Shown: positions 1 to 7,477, numbered from the stretch's first letter. The stretch: 13,247 nt of DNA from Candidatus Poribacteria bacterium (GCA_028818995.1 JAPPMR010000487.1:6218-19464), one strand, 5' to 3'. Made by a program: numbers and translations. The notes: generated from the letters alone by a model not told the origin.

Positions 1-66
1 ATACCCTAAAATAATGCGGTATATAATATTTTTTTCTCGCTACCCCTTGGTCCATAAATAATCCTC

Positions 67-135
67 CGGTCGCCAACCAGGAGATCGCTCCTACAAGAAG
101 AAAACCGGGCTTACAAGGTTTCCCTCCCACAAGAA
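67..135 (+). repeat. Dispersed intergenic repeat, copy 1 (CTCCTACAAGAAG family)
   Basis: The stretch contains the core CTCCTACAAGAAG followed by a GGGCTTACAAGGTTTCCCTC block. The same two blocks recur, in various states of decay, at 3784-3875, 7560-7611 and 11062-11096, and the first block alone at 1077-1110. It is non-coding and lies downstream of the LamG gene. A related fragment (GCGGTTAGAAACCG, small palindrome) follows at about 156-169. Function unknown; a REP-like or non-autonomous mobile repeat is possible. Confidence 0.7.
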
Positions 136-191
136 CGTTCACGGACAATACGGAGCGGTTAGAAACCGATCCTACCTGGTGAAAAAAGGCA

Positions 192-986
192 TTATTGGCG
201 TATTTTCTTGATGGTGCCCCATGTGGTTGTCAGTTTTCCAGCGGCATGAACAGGAGACGGTTGCTGTCCTGATTGATCAAGCTCCTTGGCAGTTAAAGGA
301 CGATTCCAAATCTTCACTTCATCAATCAGTCCCTTGTAAAAACGATTCAGATGTTCTCCGACCCAAATTGACTGCCCGCTGTTGATGTCCTTTGTATTGT
401 CATCCTTTTCATCAATCAACTTGCCGTCTACGTAAAATCGGATCTTTTTCGCTTTTTGGTCTCGGACGCCAGCGAGGACATGCCATTTGCCATCGTTCAG
501 GAAGTCTGGAGAAGTTATCCCCGCACTATTAGCGCGTCCTTTATCCCGGACAGAAAAACCCATTTTGCCACGAGCCGCGGGGTTATCGCCGCTGACGGAG
601 AGTATCCAAACTGCATCAGTGCTCGGACGATAGTTTCCTACAATTCCATCGTTCTTCGGCGGCTGATCGTCTGTTTTCACCCACACCTGTACTGTGAGTG
701 AATCGCCAGTGGAGAATGCAATTGAATCTTCCAGTGGCACTTCAACAAAGTCATCCGTGCCATCAAATTCCAACGCGTCACCGTGCTTTCCATCAACAGT
801 CGTTGCGCCGCCGTTAATTATTCCGTCATTGCCCTTTTCAGACAAATCTTTCACAGTATTGCCGTCAATGGTGTTTTTATCAAAGCTCAGATGCAGTACT
901 AATCCGTCCGGGGGATTAGCCTCACTAAGCACCGTAATACCGATGAGCATACCAATAATCGTGAGAAATACAAAAACTCTTTTCAT
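192..986 (-). CDS. Secreted LamG (concanavalin A-like) domain protein with TTWG C-terminal tail
   Basis: The 264-residue protein opens with a clear Sec signal peptide (MKR, hydrophobic core to about residue 20, likely cleavage after SEA at residue 23). The rest is one LamG/concanavalin A-like jelly-roll: LVLHLSFD near residue 29, a GDALEFDGTDDFVEV block, LTVQVWVKT, GKWHVLAGV, FYVDGKLI and the closing KGLIDEVKIWNRPLTAKEL motif. Such domains bind glycans or other surface ligands; no catalytic residues are recognisable and the ligand is unknown. A short linker leads to a tail GKLTTTWGTIKKIRQ that closely resembles the tail of the unrelated secreted protein at 10146-10865. The ATG start is supported by AAGGAG about 7 nt upstream. 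A TATAAT lies at 1010-1015 (minus strand) but without a good -35 box. Family assignment is firm; role is inferred only. Confidence 0.9.
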   Translation of the reverse strand: MKRVFVFLTIIGMLIGITVLSEANPPDGLVLHLSFDKNTIDGNTVKDLSEKGNDGIINGGATTVDGKHGDALEFDGTDDFVEVPLEDSIAFSTGDSLTVQVWVKTDDQPPKNDGIVGNYRPSTDAVWILSVSGDNPAARGKMGFSVRDKGRANSAGITSPDFLNDGKWHVLAGVRDQKAKKIRFYVDGKLIDEKDDNTKDINSGQSIWVGEHLNRFYKGLIDEVKIWNRPLTAKELDQSGQQPSPVHAAGKLTTTWGTIKKIRQ

Positions 987-1076
987 GATAAACTCCTTTT
1001 GAGAGGTTTATTATAGTAGAATTTACAAACAACTTACATTGTCATTCGATGCTTACAAAGCGTCCTGCAGTTTAAA

Positions 1077-1110
1077 AGTCGCGACCAGAGGTCGCTCCTA
1101 CAGGAAGAGG
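1077..1110 (+). repeat. Dispersed intergenic repeat, copy 2 (partial)
   Basis: Contains GGTCGCTCCTACAGGAAGAG, matching the first block of the repeat family seen at 67, 7560 and 9773. The second block (GGGCTTACAAGG) is absent here, so this is a partial copy. Confidence 0.6.
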
Positions 1111-1147
1111 CGCAATGAATCGCGCTTGGTGAATGTGCCAAATCAAG

Positions 1148-1164
1148 AAATCAACGGTATGAAT
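1148..1164 (+). repeat. 17-bp exact repeat AAATCAACGGTATGAAT, copy 1
   Basis: The 17 bases recur exactly in inverted orientation at 7461-7477. In both places they are followed by a GGCATTCCC-type segment, so the true repeat is longer (about 40 bp, imperfect). It is intergenic in both locations. Confidence 0.7.
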
Positions 1165-1366
1165 ACCTTTTTGGCATTCCCGTATGACATTCACATTAAA
1201 CGCATCAAACCTAAAAAAACTGAAAAGGTAATTTTAGACCTCACTATAAAATAAACAGATTTTAACTATAGTAAAACACACAATTACTCAGACATTGTTA
1301 ACAGCGCGCTTACAAAGCACGCCTGCCGTGTTAGAGTGACACTAAATTGACACATAAGAAATAAAT

Positions 1367-2710
1367 TTAGTCTAACAGCGAAGCAACGAGTAATTCCATA
1401 GCAGGTACTGTGCCGACATCGGGTAGTGACGACATTGCCGCCCACGTCTCGTATCCACCCTGCTGAGTTAACGCTTCGTCCGTACAGATGTAACCGATAT
1501 AACCGTTTGCCAAACTGACAAGAAATAGCGGTTTTGCATCAGATTTAGATTTGATATTCAATCCTGTCTCAACAAATACTTCGCCAGGCAGTGCGACAAT
1601 CGCAGCCTCACCAAGACGCAGCACTTGAACCGGTGCGGTCATCTGGTCAGGTAATTTCGCCAATCGTTGGCATTCAAGCGCATAGATATCCACAAGACTT
1701 TTCGGAATCGGTTGCCCAACTACCCAACTAAAGGGACCGGTTTCATATCCATCATAAGTTCCAACTTCTACAGATAACACTTTTTCTGCGACTTCAAGAT
1801 CCGCATCGGTAATCCGCTTTCTCGCAAAATTTAACGTATCAATTTTTCCGCAGAGTTGTAAGGTTTCATGCATCTCCATGAACTGCATTTCAGTGATGAA
1901 ATGCCCTGCAAGGACATTTGCCATTTTCACTGCCTGTGCATGTCCTCCTGCTGTCCACTTAGTTTGTCCGCTGAAGTCTATATTATTGATTTGTCCCGAT
2001 GCTGCATTCCAAAGCAGTGAAACACATGTTTCACCTAAATAGTGTCGCATGAGACGGTCGAAGTGTCCAAAATAATCGGCAGAGAGTGCGCTGCCGTTGT
2101 CCGTGCCAATGTAGTGAAGTGAGAAATTGGCAACTGCCGAGATTGGTGTATTGTCTTCCGTCTCAACGTACATCATAGCAAGTTCGGGGTCAATTGGACC
2201 TGTCGGTTGGACAAGATCGGGGTTTTCAATCCCTGGATTCATACGGACAGTACCATCTTTCATGTGCCAACGCCGATTGAAAGTGATGCGGTTTTCGGAA
2301 ACACTTGCAAATCCAATTCGTGCTGGAACAAGCCTCAACAGAGCGAGTTCAACAGCGTCGGCAATCTTCAATGGTACCCAATCGGTATACTCATTATCCT
2401 CATCAACGCCAAGAAGGTCAGCAACTGCAACCGCTGTATGCGTGTGCGTAGCATTGACCATCACATGTTCTGGAGGAATATCACACCTGTCAGCGATACG
2501 TTGCTTTGCGAGGTCAACCATTCCCTGTGTGACTGCAATCAGGTCGCATGTGACGAGTGCTATTCGTGTTGAGTCGTTTTCAATGACGAGTGCCTTAGCG
2601 AACAATTCGTCATCCACGTTTTGTGCGTATCTTGGGCGAAATCCACCCGGAATTGCTGTGCCGAGCGGGGGTGTAATATTTGATGTAGCGGATCCTGCTT
2701 TGATAGGCAC
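1367..2710 (-). CDS. Neutral/alkaline non-lysosomal ceramidase-like hydrolase
   Basis: The 447-residue protein matches the N-terminal catalytic domain of the neutral ceramidase family. That family hydrolyses the amide bond of ceramides using zinc. Visible features: AGSATSNITPPLG at the N-terminus, LVTCDL (D56), the zinc-site motif NATHTHTA (H89, H91), a second histidine in NFSLHY (H199), LPGEVFVETG (E377) and ANGYIGY (Y407) with the downstream GGYE segment. These correspond to the His/His/Glu/Tyr zinc ligands of characterised ceramidases. It lacks a signal peptide and the C-terminal Ig-like domain of secreted ceramidases, so it is probably cytosolic and its real substrate may not be ceramide. 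The start is GTG, supported by GGAG 7 nt upstream. It lies 15 bp after the annealing-type gene on the same strand, so the two are probably co-transcribed. Confidence 0.87.
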   Translation of the reverse strand: MPIKAGSATSNITPPLGTAIPGGFRPRYAQNVDDELFAKALVIENDSTRIALVTCDLIAVTQGMVDLAKQRIADRCDIPPEHVMVNATHTHTAVAVADLLGVDEDNEYTDWVPLKIADAVELALLRLVPARIGFASVSENRITFNRRWHMKDGTVRMNPGIENPDLVQPTGPIDPELAMMYVETEDNTPISAVANFSLHYIGTDNGSALSADYFGHFDRLMRHYLGETCVSLLWNAASGQINNIDFSGQTKWTAGGHAQAVKMANVLAGHFITEMQFMEMHETLQLCGKIDTLNFARKRITDADLEVAEKVLSVEVGTYDGYETGPFSWVVGQPIPKSLVDIYALECQRLAKLPDQMTAPVQVLRLGEAAIVALPGEVFVETGLNIKSKSDAKPLFLVSLANGYIGYICTDEALTQQGGYETWAAMSSLPDVGTVPAMELLVASLLD

Positions 2711-2717
2711 TGTTTTT

Positions 2718-2721
2718 CTCC
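2718..2721 (-). promoter_or_regulatory. Ribosome binding site supporting GTG start
   Basis: GGAG on the minus strand, 7 nt before the GTG at 2710, inside the 15-bp gap between the two genes. It supports the non-ATG start and translation as the second gene of an operon. Confidence 0.6.
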
Positions 2722-2725
2722 AATG

Positions 2726-3565
2726 CTAAAATTTAGCGGAATTGGTTTCTGCTTGCTCAGTTTCGGACTCATTGTAAGTTTCAGTTTCATCCGATTCTTT
2801 GACGGTAGGCACTTCACTCTCCTCATTCGCCGTGGTTAATTGCTTAATACGGTTACACAGTTCGTCAAACAATTTTGGCGCAGTTTCTGCAGCTTTGAGT
2901 TCTGCTGCAAGTTGTGTCCACTGCTGTTCGGACATATCGTTTCGGGATTCTACGCTGTATTTGCGTTTGATATAGTTCCAGAGGCCTTCCTTACTGATAC
3001 CTGCTTTTTCAAGTGGTTCTGATAACTGATTTGCTATTGCGAAAGCGGCTTTTTGTGCGTTGGTGATATTGTCAGTGGACTGTTGTGGCTGCGGTTTTTG
3101 CTGGGTATCGCCGCCTCCAACTTTGCGATTCAGGTAGAAGTTCAGCACCTCACGAATTACTGGGACAGGTAACAACTGTTTGATGGCGTTGCGTTGTGCT
3201 TTATGAACTGCTTTGGTAAATGCGAACGGATCAGTCCGACTGCCATTCATTTTCGGTTGTTCGTACGCTCCCCAACGAGATGAACCTGTGATTGTATCAA
3301 CTGCCTTGACAGTCGCAATCCAAGAGTGTTCAAGTTCCTCATACTTCATTTCTTCTACCTGGATACCGCCACGGCGGTTTGCTGCTTCGTTAATGCCCGC
3401 TAACGTCAACCCTTCAACGACGCGCCCACCTTGTTTGAAAGAGTAGACATAATCCTGAATCGTCTGTCCTGTCATCAGTTCAACAATTGCTTGGTCATCA
3501 ACTTGGTCAACGACTTCGTATTCAGCAGTTACAGGAACCATTTCTTCTTTTTTTTCTTCAGACAT
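2726..3565 (-). CDS. Probable single-strand-annealing/recombination protein (Rad52/ERF-like), function inferred
   Basis: The 279-residue protein has no signal peptide. Residues about 25-150 form one compact domain with YSFKQGGRVVEGLTLAGINEAANRRG, a WIATVKAVD strand, RWGAYEQPK, and FAFTKAVHKAQRNAIKQLLP near residues 115-135. This layout (folded core, then a helix with a conserved AQRNAI segment) resembles uncharacterised phage and archaeal proteins that I associate with Rad52/ERF-type single-strand annealing proteins. A Q-rich linker (about 155-165) follows, then a helical module starting NITNAQKAAFAIANQL and containing MSEQQWTQLAAEL, of the kind seen at the C-terminus of such phage proteins. 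The tail is acidic (repeated E/T/S), like the tails of SSB-partner proteins. ATG start, with GGAG about 11 nt upstream. No exonuclease or SSB gene lies nearby. Annealing function is an inference from recalled similarity. Confidence 0.55.
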   Translation of the reverse strand: MSEEKKEEMVPVTAEYEVVDQVDDQAIVELMTGQTIQDYVYSFKQGGRVVEGLTLAGINEAANRRGGIQVEEMKYEELEHSWIATVKAVDTITGSSRWGAYEQPKMNGSRTDPFAFTKAVHKAQRNAIKQLLPVPVIREVLNFYLNRKVGGGDTQQKPQPQQSTDNITNAQKAAFAIANQLSEPLEKAGISKEGLWNYIKRKYSVESRNDMSEQQWTQLAAELKAAETAPKLFDELCNRIKQLTTANEESEVPTVKESDETETYNESETEQAETNSAKF

Positions 3566-3603
3566 AATGTTGTATTCTCCATAAATTTTAATGTTGTTAT
3601 TTT

Positions 3604-3632
3604 AGCATAACATGTTTTTCAATGTGTGTCAA
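3604..3632 (-). promoter_or_regulatory. Sigma70-type promoter for annealing protein/ceramidase pair
   Basis: On the minus strand: TTGACA (3627-3632), a 17-bp spacer, then TATGCT (3604-3609). The -10 ends about 38 bp upstream of the ATG at 3565. The -35 is perfect and the spacing ideal. Confidence 0.7.
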
Positions 3633-3783
3633 GAAAAATATGTATGCGTTAAATCACAATTCATTTTTTATATATTCTAATGTTTCTGTTTATTCTAATG
3701 ATACGCTTTCATACCTCTATTTGTCAAGTATGTTTACTTTGGCTGGGTGTGTAAAGTTTCTGTCAAAACACATGCCTACAATC

Positions 3784-3875
3784 TGTAGGAGTGATCTCCG
3801 AATAGCGACTGTTAATCAGGAAGCGGAGTTGCTCTACAGAAGAAATCGGGCTTATAAGGTTTCCCTCCTACAAGG
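3784..3875 (+). repeat. Compound dispersed repeat, copy 3 (inverted plus direct units)
   Basis: Begins with TGTAGGAGTGATCTCCGAAT, an inverted version of the GGTCGCTCCTACA unit, and continues with a direct unit (AATCAGGAAGCGGAG, then CTCTACAGAAGAAATCGGGC and TTATAAGGTTTCCCTCCTAC). Two units thus sit head to head and could fold into a hairpin. It lies upstream of the xylG promoter and does not overlap it. Confidence 0.65.
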
Positions 3876-3928
3876 AGATGACATGGTTTATGCCGAAATA
3901 TTTACACCCTTTCGGTTTGACAAAAACC

Positions 3929-3957
3929 TTGAACTCAGCCCTTGATCCTGCTATAAT
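3929..3957 (+). promoter_or_regulatory. Sigma70-type promoter for xylG-tsaE-glycosyltransferase operon
   Basis: TTGAAC (3929-3934), 17-bp spacer, TATAAT (3952-3957). The -10 is a perfect consensus. The predicted start point near 3964 leaves a short leader to the ATG at 3991, with GGAG at 3976-3979 as the ribosome binding site. A further TTGACA at 3917 is too far away (29 bp) to be the partner. Confidence 0.7.
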
Positions 3958-3990
3958 AACGAAAATCTCGGTATCGGAGTATCAACGAAA

Positions 3991-5520
3991 ATGGCTGTTC
4001 CACTTCTAAACATGCAAGCAATCATAAAAGACTTTCCTGGGGTGCGTGCATTAGATGACGTGAACTTTGAGGTGCATTCTGGAGAAATCCATGCACTCTG
4101 TGGTGAGAATGGGGCAGGTAAATCAACGTTGATTAAGGTTCTTGGCGGGGTGCATCCTTATGGCACTTACGAAGGACAACTACACATCAACGGTGTTGAA
4201 CAACGTTTCCGTAACGTGCGTGATGCGGAACATGCGGGCATTGCTGTCATTCATCAGGAATTGGCGTTGATCCCTGAGATGACAGTTGCTGAAAATATCT
4301 ATCTTGGCAGGGAACCGCGTCGATTTGGTGTAATAGACAAATCTCGTTTGTATCACGATGCGGGGCAGCTGCTAACGCAATTTGGATTGGAAATTCCGTT
4401 ACAGGGACAAGTCTATAAACTCGGTATTGGTCAGCAGCAACTTGTAGAGATAGCAAAGGCTTTGTCGCGTAATGCGCGGTTGCTTGTGCTTGATGAACCG
4501 ACAGCGGCGTTGACGAAAAGTGAGGTGGACATTCTTCGACAGATTCTGATGCAACTCAAAGACAAAGGCGTTGCTTGTATCTATATTACCCACAAACTCA
4601 AGGAGATATTTCAGATTGCTGACTGTGTGACGGTGCTGCGCGATGGCAAAACAGTTGCAACGCAATCAATTGATGAATGCACCGAAGATATATTGATTTC
4701 GCAGATGGTTGGGCGTGAGTTGACGACGTTTTTTCCGGATCGTGAACACTTTTCGCCACCATCAGCGGAAGCCTTAACTGCGCTAAAGGTTGAAAATTTA
4801 AGCACCTATCCATTAGAACCTCCGCGTCTTGAGAACATCAGTTTTGAGGTGCGGCAGGGAGAAATCCTTGGGGTCGCAGGACTGATGGGAGCAGGTAGAA
4901 CGGAACTTATTAACACTATTTTTGGTGCATATTCGGGTAAATGGAGCGGAAAAGTTTATAGAGATGGGGCACCTGTACAAATTAGTTCGCCCCGCGATGC
5001 GATACAAGAAGGAATGGCGTTAGTCAGTGAAGATCGGAAACGGTACGGACTTATTATAGATAACGATGTTGTTCGGAACATGACACTTACAAGCCTCTGT
5101 GCATCGGGAGAAATTACATCGTTTGGTGTTATCAACCGTCAAGTAGAGTATCAAAAAAGTGGGTATTCTGTGGACATGCTCAGTATTAAAACACCTTCGC
5201 TTGATGTTCCTGTTAGTCAACTTAGCGGTGGAAATCAGCAGAAAGTAGTTTTAGGCAAATGGTTAATGACGCGCCCGAAAGTGCTGTTTCTTGATGAACC
5301 GACACGCGGGATTGATGTCGGTGCGAAGGCAGAAATTCATGCATTAACCGCTCAACTTGCTGACGAAGGTGTTGCTATTGTGTTGGTGTCTTCAGAACTG
5401 CCGGAGATTTTGGGGATGAGTGATCGGGTTATAGTATTACATGAGGGCAGGATTACAGGTGAATTTACCAACGAAAATTTGACACAAGAAGATATTTTGC
5501 GTAGTGCAGCAGGAGCGTAA
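3991..5520 (+). CDS. xylG: Sugar ABC transporter ATP-binding protein, XylG/MglA/RbsA family
   Basis: The 509-residue protein has two fused ATPase domains, as in monosaccharide importers of the CUT2 class; E. coli XylG is of similar length. Domain 1: Walker A GENGAGKST (K44), signature LGIGQQQ at 144-150, Walker B LLVLDEP (D168, E169), H-loop ITHK (H201). Domain 2: the degenerate Walker A GLMGAGRTE at 297-305, where R303 replaces the lysine as is usual in this family, signature LSGGNQQ at 411-417, Walker B FLDEPTRGID (D435, E436). The segment GVHPYGTYEGQ and IAVIHQELALI are closest to what I recall of D-xylose XylG, but substrate cannot be fixed from the ATPase. No permease (XylH-like) or periplasmic binding protein lies next to it in this window, which is unusual. 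The stop codon overlaps the tsaE start (TAATG). Confidence 0.88.
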   Translation: MAVPLLNMQAIIKDFPGVRALDDVNFEVHSGEIHALCGENGAGKSTLIKVLGGVHPYGTYEGQLHINGVEQRFRNVRDAEHAGIAVIHQELALIPEMTVAENIYLGREPRRFGVIDKSRLYHDAGQLLTQFGLEIPLQGQVYKLGIGQQQLVEIAKALSRNARLLVLDEPTAALTKSEVDILRQILMQLKDKGVACIYITHKLKEIFQIADCVTVLRDGKTVATQSIDECTEDILISQMVGRELTTFFPDREHFSPPSAEALTALKVENLSTYPLEPPRLENISFEVRQGEILGVAGLMGAGRTELINTIFGAYSGKWSGKVYRDGAPVQISSPRDAIQEGMALVSEDRKRYGLIIDNDVVRNMTLTSLCASGEITSFGVINRQVEYQKSGYSVDMLSIKTPSLDVPVSQLSGGNQQKVVLGKWLMTRPKVLFLDEPTRGIDVGAKAEIHALTAQLADEGVAIVLVSSELPEILGMSDRVIVLHEGRITGEFTNENLTQEDILRSAAGA

Positions 5521-5954
5521 TGGAAAAGGTATTTAGGACAGAAAGTCCGGAGGAAACACAAACGCTGGGTGAGAAACTCGGCAAAACACTCAAACCCGGT
5601 GACGTTATCGCACTCATCGGTGATCTTGGAACGGGTAAGACGTGCTTAACACAAGGCATCGCGCGTGGTGTGGGAATCGCTCTGGGCGAAGTCGTCAGCA
5701 GCCCTTCCTATATCCTCATAAACGAATATAACGGAAAGATTCCTATCTATCACATCGATCTATATCGGCTTGAAACCGCTGCAGAAATTGCTGACCTTGG
5801 ATTAAGCGAGTATGTGGAAAGCGACGGTATCTGTATTATTGAATGGGCGGAACGGATGGCAGACGGACTACCCGATACCTGTATAAAGATTTACATTACG
5901 TGGGAAGATGAAAACACCCGATCCTTCAAAATACAACATTCTATATCTCGATAG
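5520..5954 (+). CDS. tsaE: TsaE (YjeE), tRNA threonylcarbamoyladenosine biosynthesis ATPase
   Basis: The 144-residue P-loop protein is of the usual TsaE length. TsaE hydrolyses ATP to drive turnover of the TsaB-TsaD complex that installs the t6A modification at position 37 of ANN-decoding tRNAs; it acts in the cytoplasm. Diagnostic features: Walker A GDLGTGKT (residues 34-41; the common form has Ala for Thr38), SSPSYILINEY, the HIDLYRL motif with D80, and the IIEWAER motif (E108, W109). The ATG overlaps the xylG stop codon by one base, with AGGAG at 5511-5515, so translation is probably coupled. Its 3' end overlaps the glycosyltransferase start by 47 bp. TsaB and TsaD genes are not in the window. 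Identification is secure. Confidence 0.95.
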   Translation: MEKVFRTESPEETQTLGEKLGKTLKPGDVIALIGDLGTGKTCLTQGIARGVGIALGEVVSSPSYILINEYNGKIPIYHIDLYRLETAAEIADLGLSEYVESDGICIIEWAERMADGLPDTCIKIYITWEDENTRSFKIQHSISR

Positions 5955-7113
5955 CGGTTCTGGTATTGGTGGGGGGCAGCGGAGTCTTCTGCTTTTATTG
6001 AAGTTGTTAGACAAACAGCGTTTCACACCTTTTGTAGGATGCCTGGGTGGAAGTCCGTTTGCAGCAGAAGTGGCGAAGACAGACGCGCAAGTTCTGCCGT
6101 TGTCTCTCCCTGAAGCACATAACAAAACCGATAAGGTGAAACGTTTTACGTTCCAAGATTTGTTCAATGATTTTCGGCAACTGCGGGTTATTCTGCAACT
6201 GCATCGGGCAGTAAAGCAGCATGCAATTGCGCTTATCCATGCCAATTCACTTTCAGTAGCATTACTTGGCGGTATCGTAGCGAAATTGAATCGTATCCCA
6301 ATTTTAATGCACAAACGCTACGCAACATCTTACGGTATTCTGGACAAGATTTGTGAAAAATTGTTACATCGGGTGATTCTGGTATCGGAGGCAACACGTT
6401 GGGATTTTGCGCCTAAAGCAAAGCAGACTCTTATCTATAATGGTGTAGATTTAGAGGCTTTTCAAGCATCACAAGCAGAAGTAGAAACCCTTCGTTCAGA
6501 ACTCTTTTCGGAAAATGCTAAACCTATAGAGAGTGAGTCGGATCTACCAATACTTGTGGGTGTTGTGACGCGGATTACACCAGAGAAGGGCATCCATTTT
6601 CTTGTGAGGGCGATGGCTGAGTTGAAAAAGACTTTTTCTGATGACTCAGTTGACATCAAATTGCTGATTGTCGGAGGTCCATATTTTCAGAAAGACCATG
6701 ATTATATGGCATCGCTAAAACAGGAGATAGCCGATTTAGGGGTTGCGGATTCTGTTATCTTCACAGGCTTTTTATCCGATACACGCGTGGTTACGACGTT
6801 GCTTGACATTGTGTTAGTGCCTTCTATTATTCCAGAGGCTTGCCCACGTACCATCATTGAGGCAATGGCGGTAGGTAAGCCGGTCATTGCTACACCGCTT
6901 GGTGGAAGTAAAGAACTGGTCACACCTGAAACGGGGATTTTGGTGCCGCCTGAAAATGCCGAAGCAATTGCGTCTGCTATTGCGGGACTTGCTACTGAAC
7001 GGGAAGAGTTAATCGTGATGGGAAAGGCGGCACGTGAGCGCGCTGAGCAGCTATTCAGCAGTGAAAAGAATACGGCTTTGACAGAAGCAGTTTATACAGA
7101 ACTATTGACCTAA
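5908..7113 (+). CDS. GT4-family (GT-B fold) glycosyltransferase
   Basis: The 401-residue protein is a GT-B glycosyltransferase that transfers a sugar from a nucleotide-sugar donor to an unknown acceptor (lipid, polysaccharide or small molecule). The N-terminal Rossmann half starts with YNILYLDSGSGIGGGQRSLL, with its glycine-rich loop, and includes LIHANSLSVALLGGIVAKLNRIPILMHKR. The C-terminal half has LIYNGVD, the VGVVTRITPEKGIHFLVRAM segment and the E-x7-E donor-site motif PEACPRTIIEA (E310, E318), followed by GKPVIATPLGGSKELV and TGILVPP. There is no signal peptide or membrane span. The ATG lies inside the end of tsaE; the only purine-rich stretch (GGGAAG) is close to it, so coupling to tsaE translation is likely. 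The first conserved strand begins by residue 9, so a later start is not possible. Acceptor and pathway are unknown. Confidence 0.9.
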   Translation: MKTPDPSKYNILYLDSGSGIGGGQRSLLLLLKLLDKQRFTPFVGCLGGSPFAAEVAKTDAQVLPLSLPEAHNKTDKVKRFTFQDLFNDFRQLRVILQLHRAVKQHAIALIHANSLSVALLGGIVAKLNRIPILMHKRYATSYGILDKICEKLLHRVILVSEATRWDFAPKAKQTLIYNGVDLEAFQASQAEVETLRSELFSENAKPIESESDLPILVGVVTRITPEKGIHFLVRAMAELKKTFSDDSVDIKLLIVGGPYFQKDHDYMASLKQEIADLGVADSVIFTGFLSDTRVVTTLLDIVLVPSIIPEACPRTIIEAMAVGKPVIATPLGGSKELVTPETGILVPPENAEAIASAIAGLATEREELIVMGKAARERAEQLFSSEKNTALTEAVYTELLT

Positions 7114-7161
7114 TTTTCAAATACATTTCTTAGATGGGTATAGCACAAGCAAGACCATAGG

Positions 7162-7440
7162 TGTTAACTTAAGGATTTTCTAAATATCAGAAACGCTCTT
7201 TAGTCCCGTAGGGACGCAATGTTTATAGATATAGTGTTATTCAGCAACTTGAACCCCGTAGGGGTGGTATGTGTGTGTATCGCGTTGCGATAAATATGTC
7301 GTTCCTACGGAACTCAAGAGGGGTGTTGGACATCTTTTCTATAAACATATCGTCCCTACGGGACTAAATATGAGACATTTTCAATCACTATAAGGATTGA
7401 GAAGCACTCATAAAAACATAAACGTTTTCTTAAGTTGACA
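7162..7440. repeat. Nested inverted-repeat element (about 280 bp, MITE-like)
   Basis: Outer ends: TGTTAACTTAAGGA at 7162-7175 pairs with the complement of 7427-7440 (12 of 14). Inside, 7199-7228 pairs with 7339-7368; over the 28-base core 26 positions match and it includes TAGTCCCGTAGGGACG. Two more palindromic units, CCCCGTAGGGG at 7253-7263 and a TTCCTACGGAA-type unit near 7301-7311, sit between them, also in opposite orientation. There is no coding capacity and no obvious target-site duplication. It could be a non-autonomous mobile element or a structured RNA; the sequence alone does not decide. Confidence 0.55.
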
Positions 7441-7446
7441 TCCGGG

Positions 7447-7464
7447 GAATGCCTAATGGCATTC
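7447..7464. repeat. Short perfect hairpin GAATGCC-TAAT-GGCATTC
   Basis: A perfect 7-bp stem with a 4-base loop. It is part of the repeat that continues into 7461-7477. No T-run follows, so it is not a typical terminator. Confidence 0.6.
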
Positions 7465-7477
7465 ATACCGTTGATTT
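7461..7477 (-). repeat. 17-bp exact repeat AAATCAACGGTATGAAT, copy 2
   Basis: Inverted relative to the identical copy at 1148-1164. The adjoining bases are also related (GGCATTCCCC here, GGCATTCCCG there). Confidence 0.7.

Larger units (their letters stand above)
987..1366. other. Gene-free stretch of 380 bp with repeat fragments
   Basis: No convincing gene. It holds the promoter/leader side of the LamG gene (RBS next to 986), a copy of the CTCCTACA repeat at 1077-1110, a copy of the AAATCAACGGTATGAAT repeat at 1148-1164, and two short GCTTACAAAGC elements near 1051-1061 and 1312-1322. The only open frame (1039-1254) runs through these repeats and has no ribosome binding site or recognisable protein. 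Confidence 0.7.
3566..3990. other. Divergent intergenic region (425 bp)
   Basis: Separates the minus-strand annealing/ceramidase pair from the plus-strand xylG operon. It holds a promoter for each side (3604-3632 minus, 3929-3957 plus), a very AT-rich stretch at about 3640-3740, and a compound dispersed repeat at 3784-3875. The open frame at 3622-3945 covers the repeat and shows no protein-like character. Confidence 0.7.

Noticed and set aside
456..1002. Plus-strand open frames opposite the LamG gene
   Set aside because: Antisense shadows of a well-supported gene.
1010..1015. TATAAT on the minus strand as promoter for the LamG gene
   Set aside because: No reasonable -35 box at 16-18 bp, so not listed as a promoter.
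1039..1254. 71-residue open frame
   Set aside because: Made of repeat copies (1077-1110, 1148-1164) with no ribosome binding site.
3622..3945. 107-residue open frame in the divergent intergenic region
   Set aside because: Overlaps a compound repeat and both promoter regions; composition is not protein-like.
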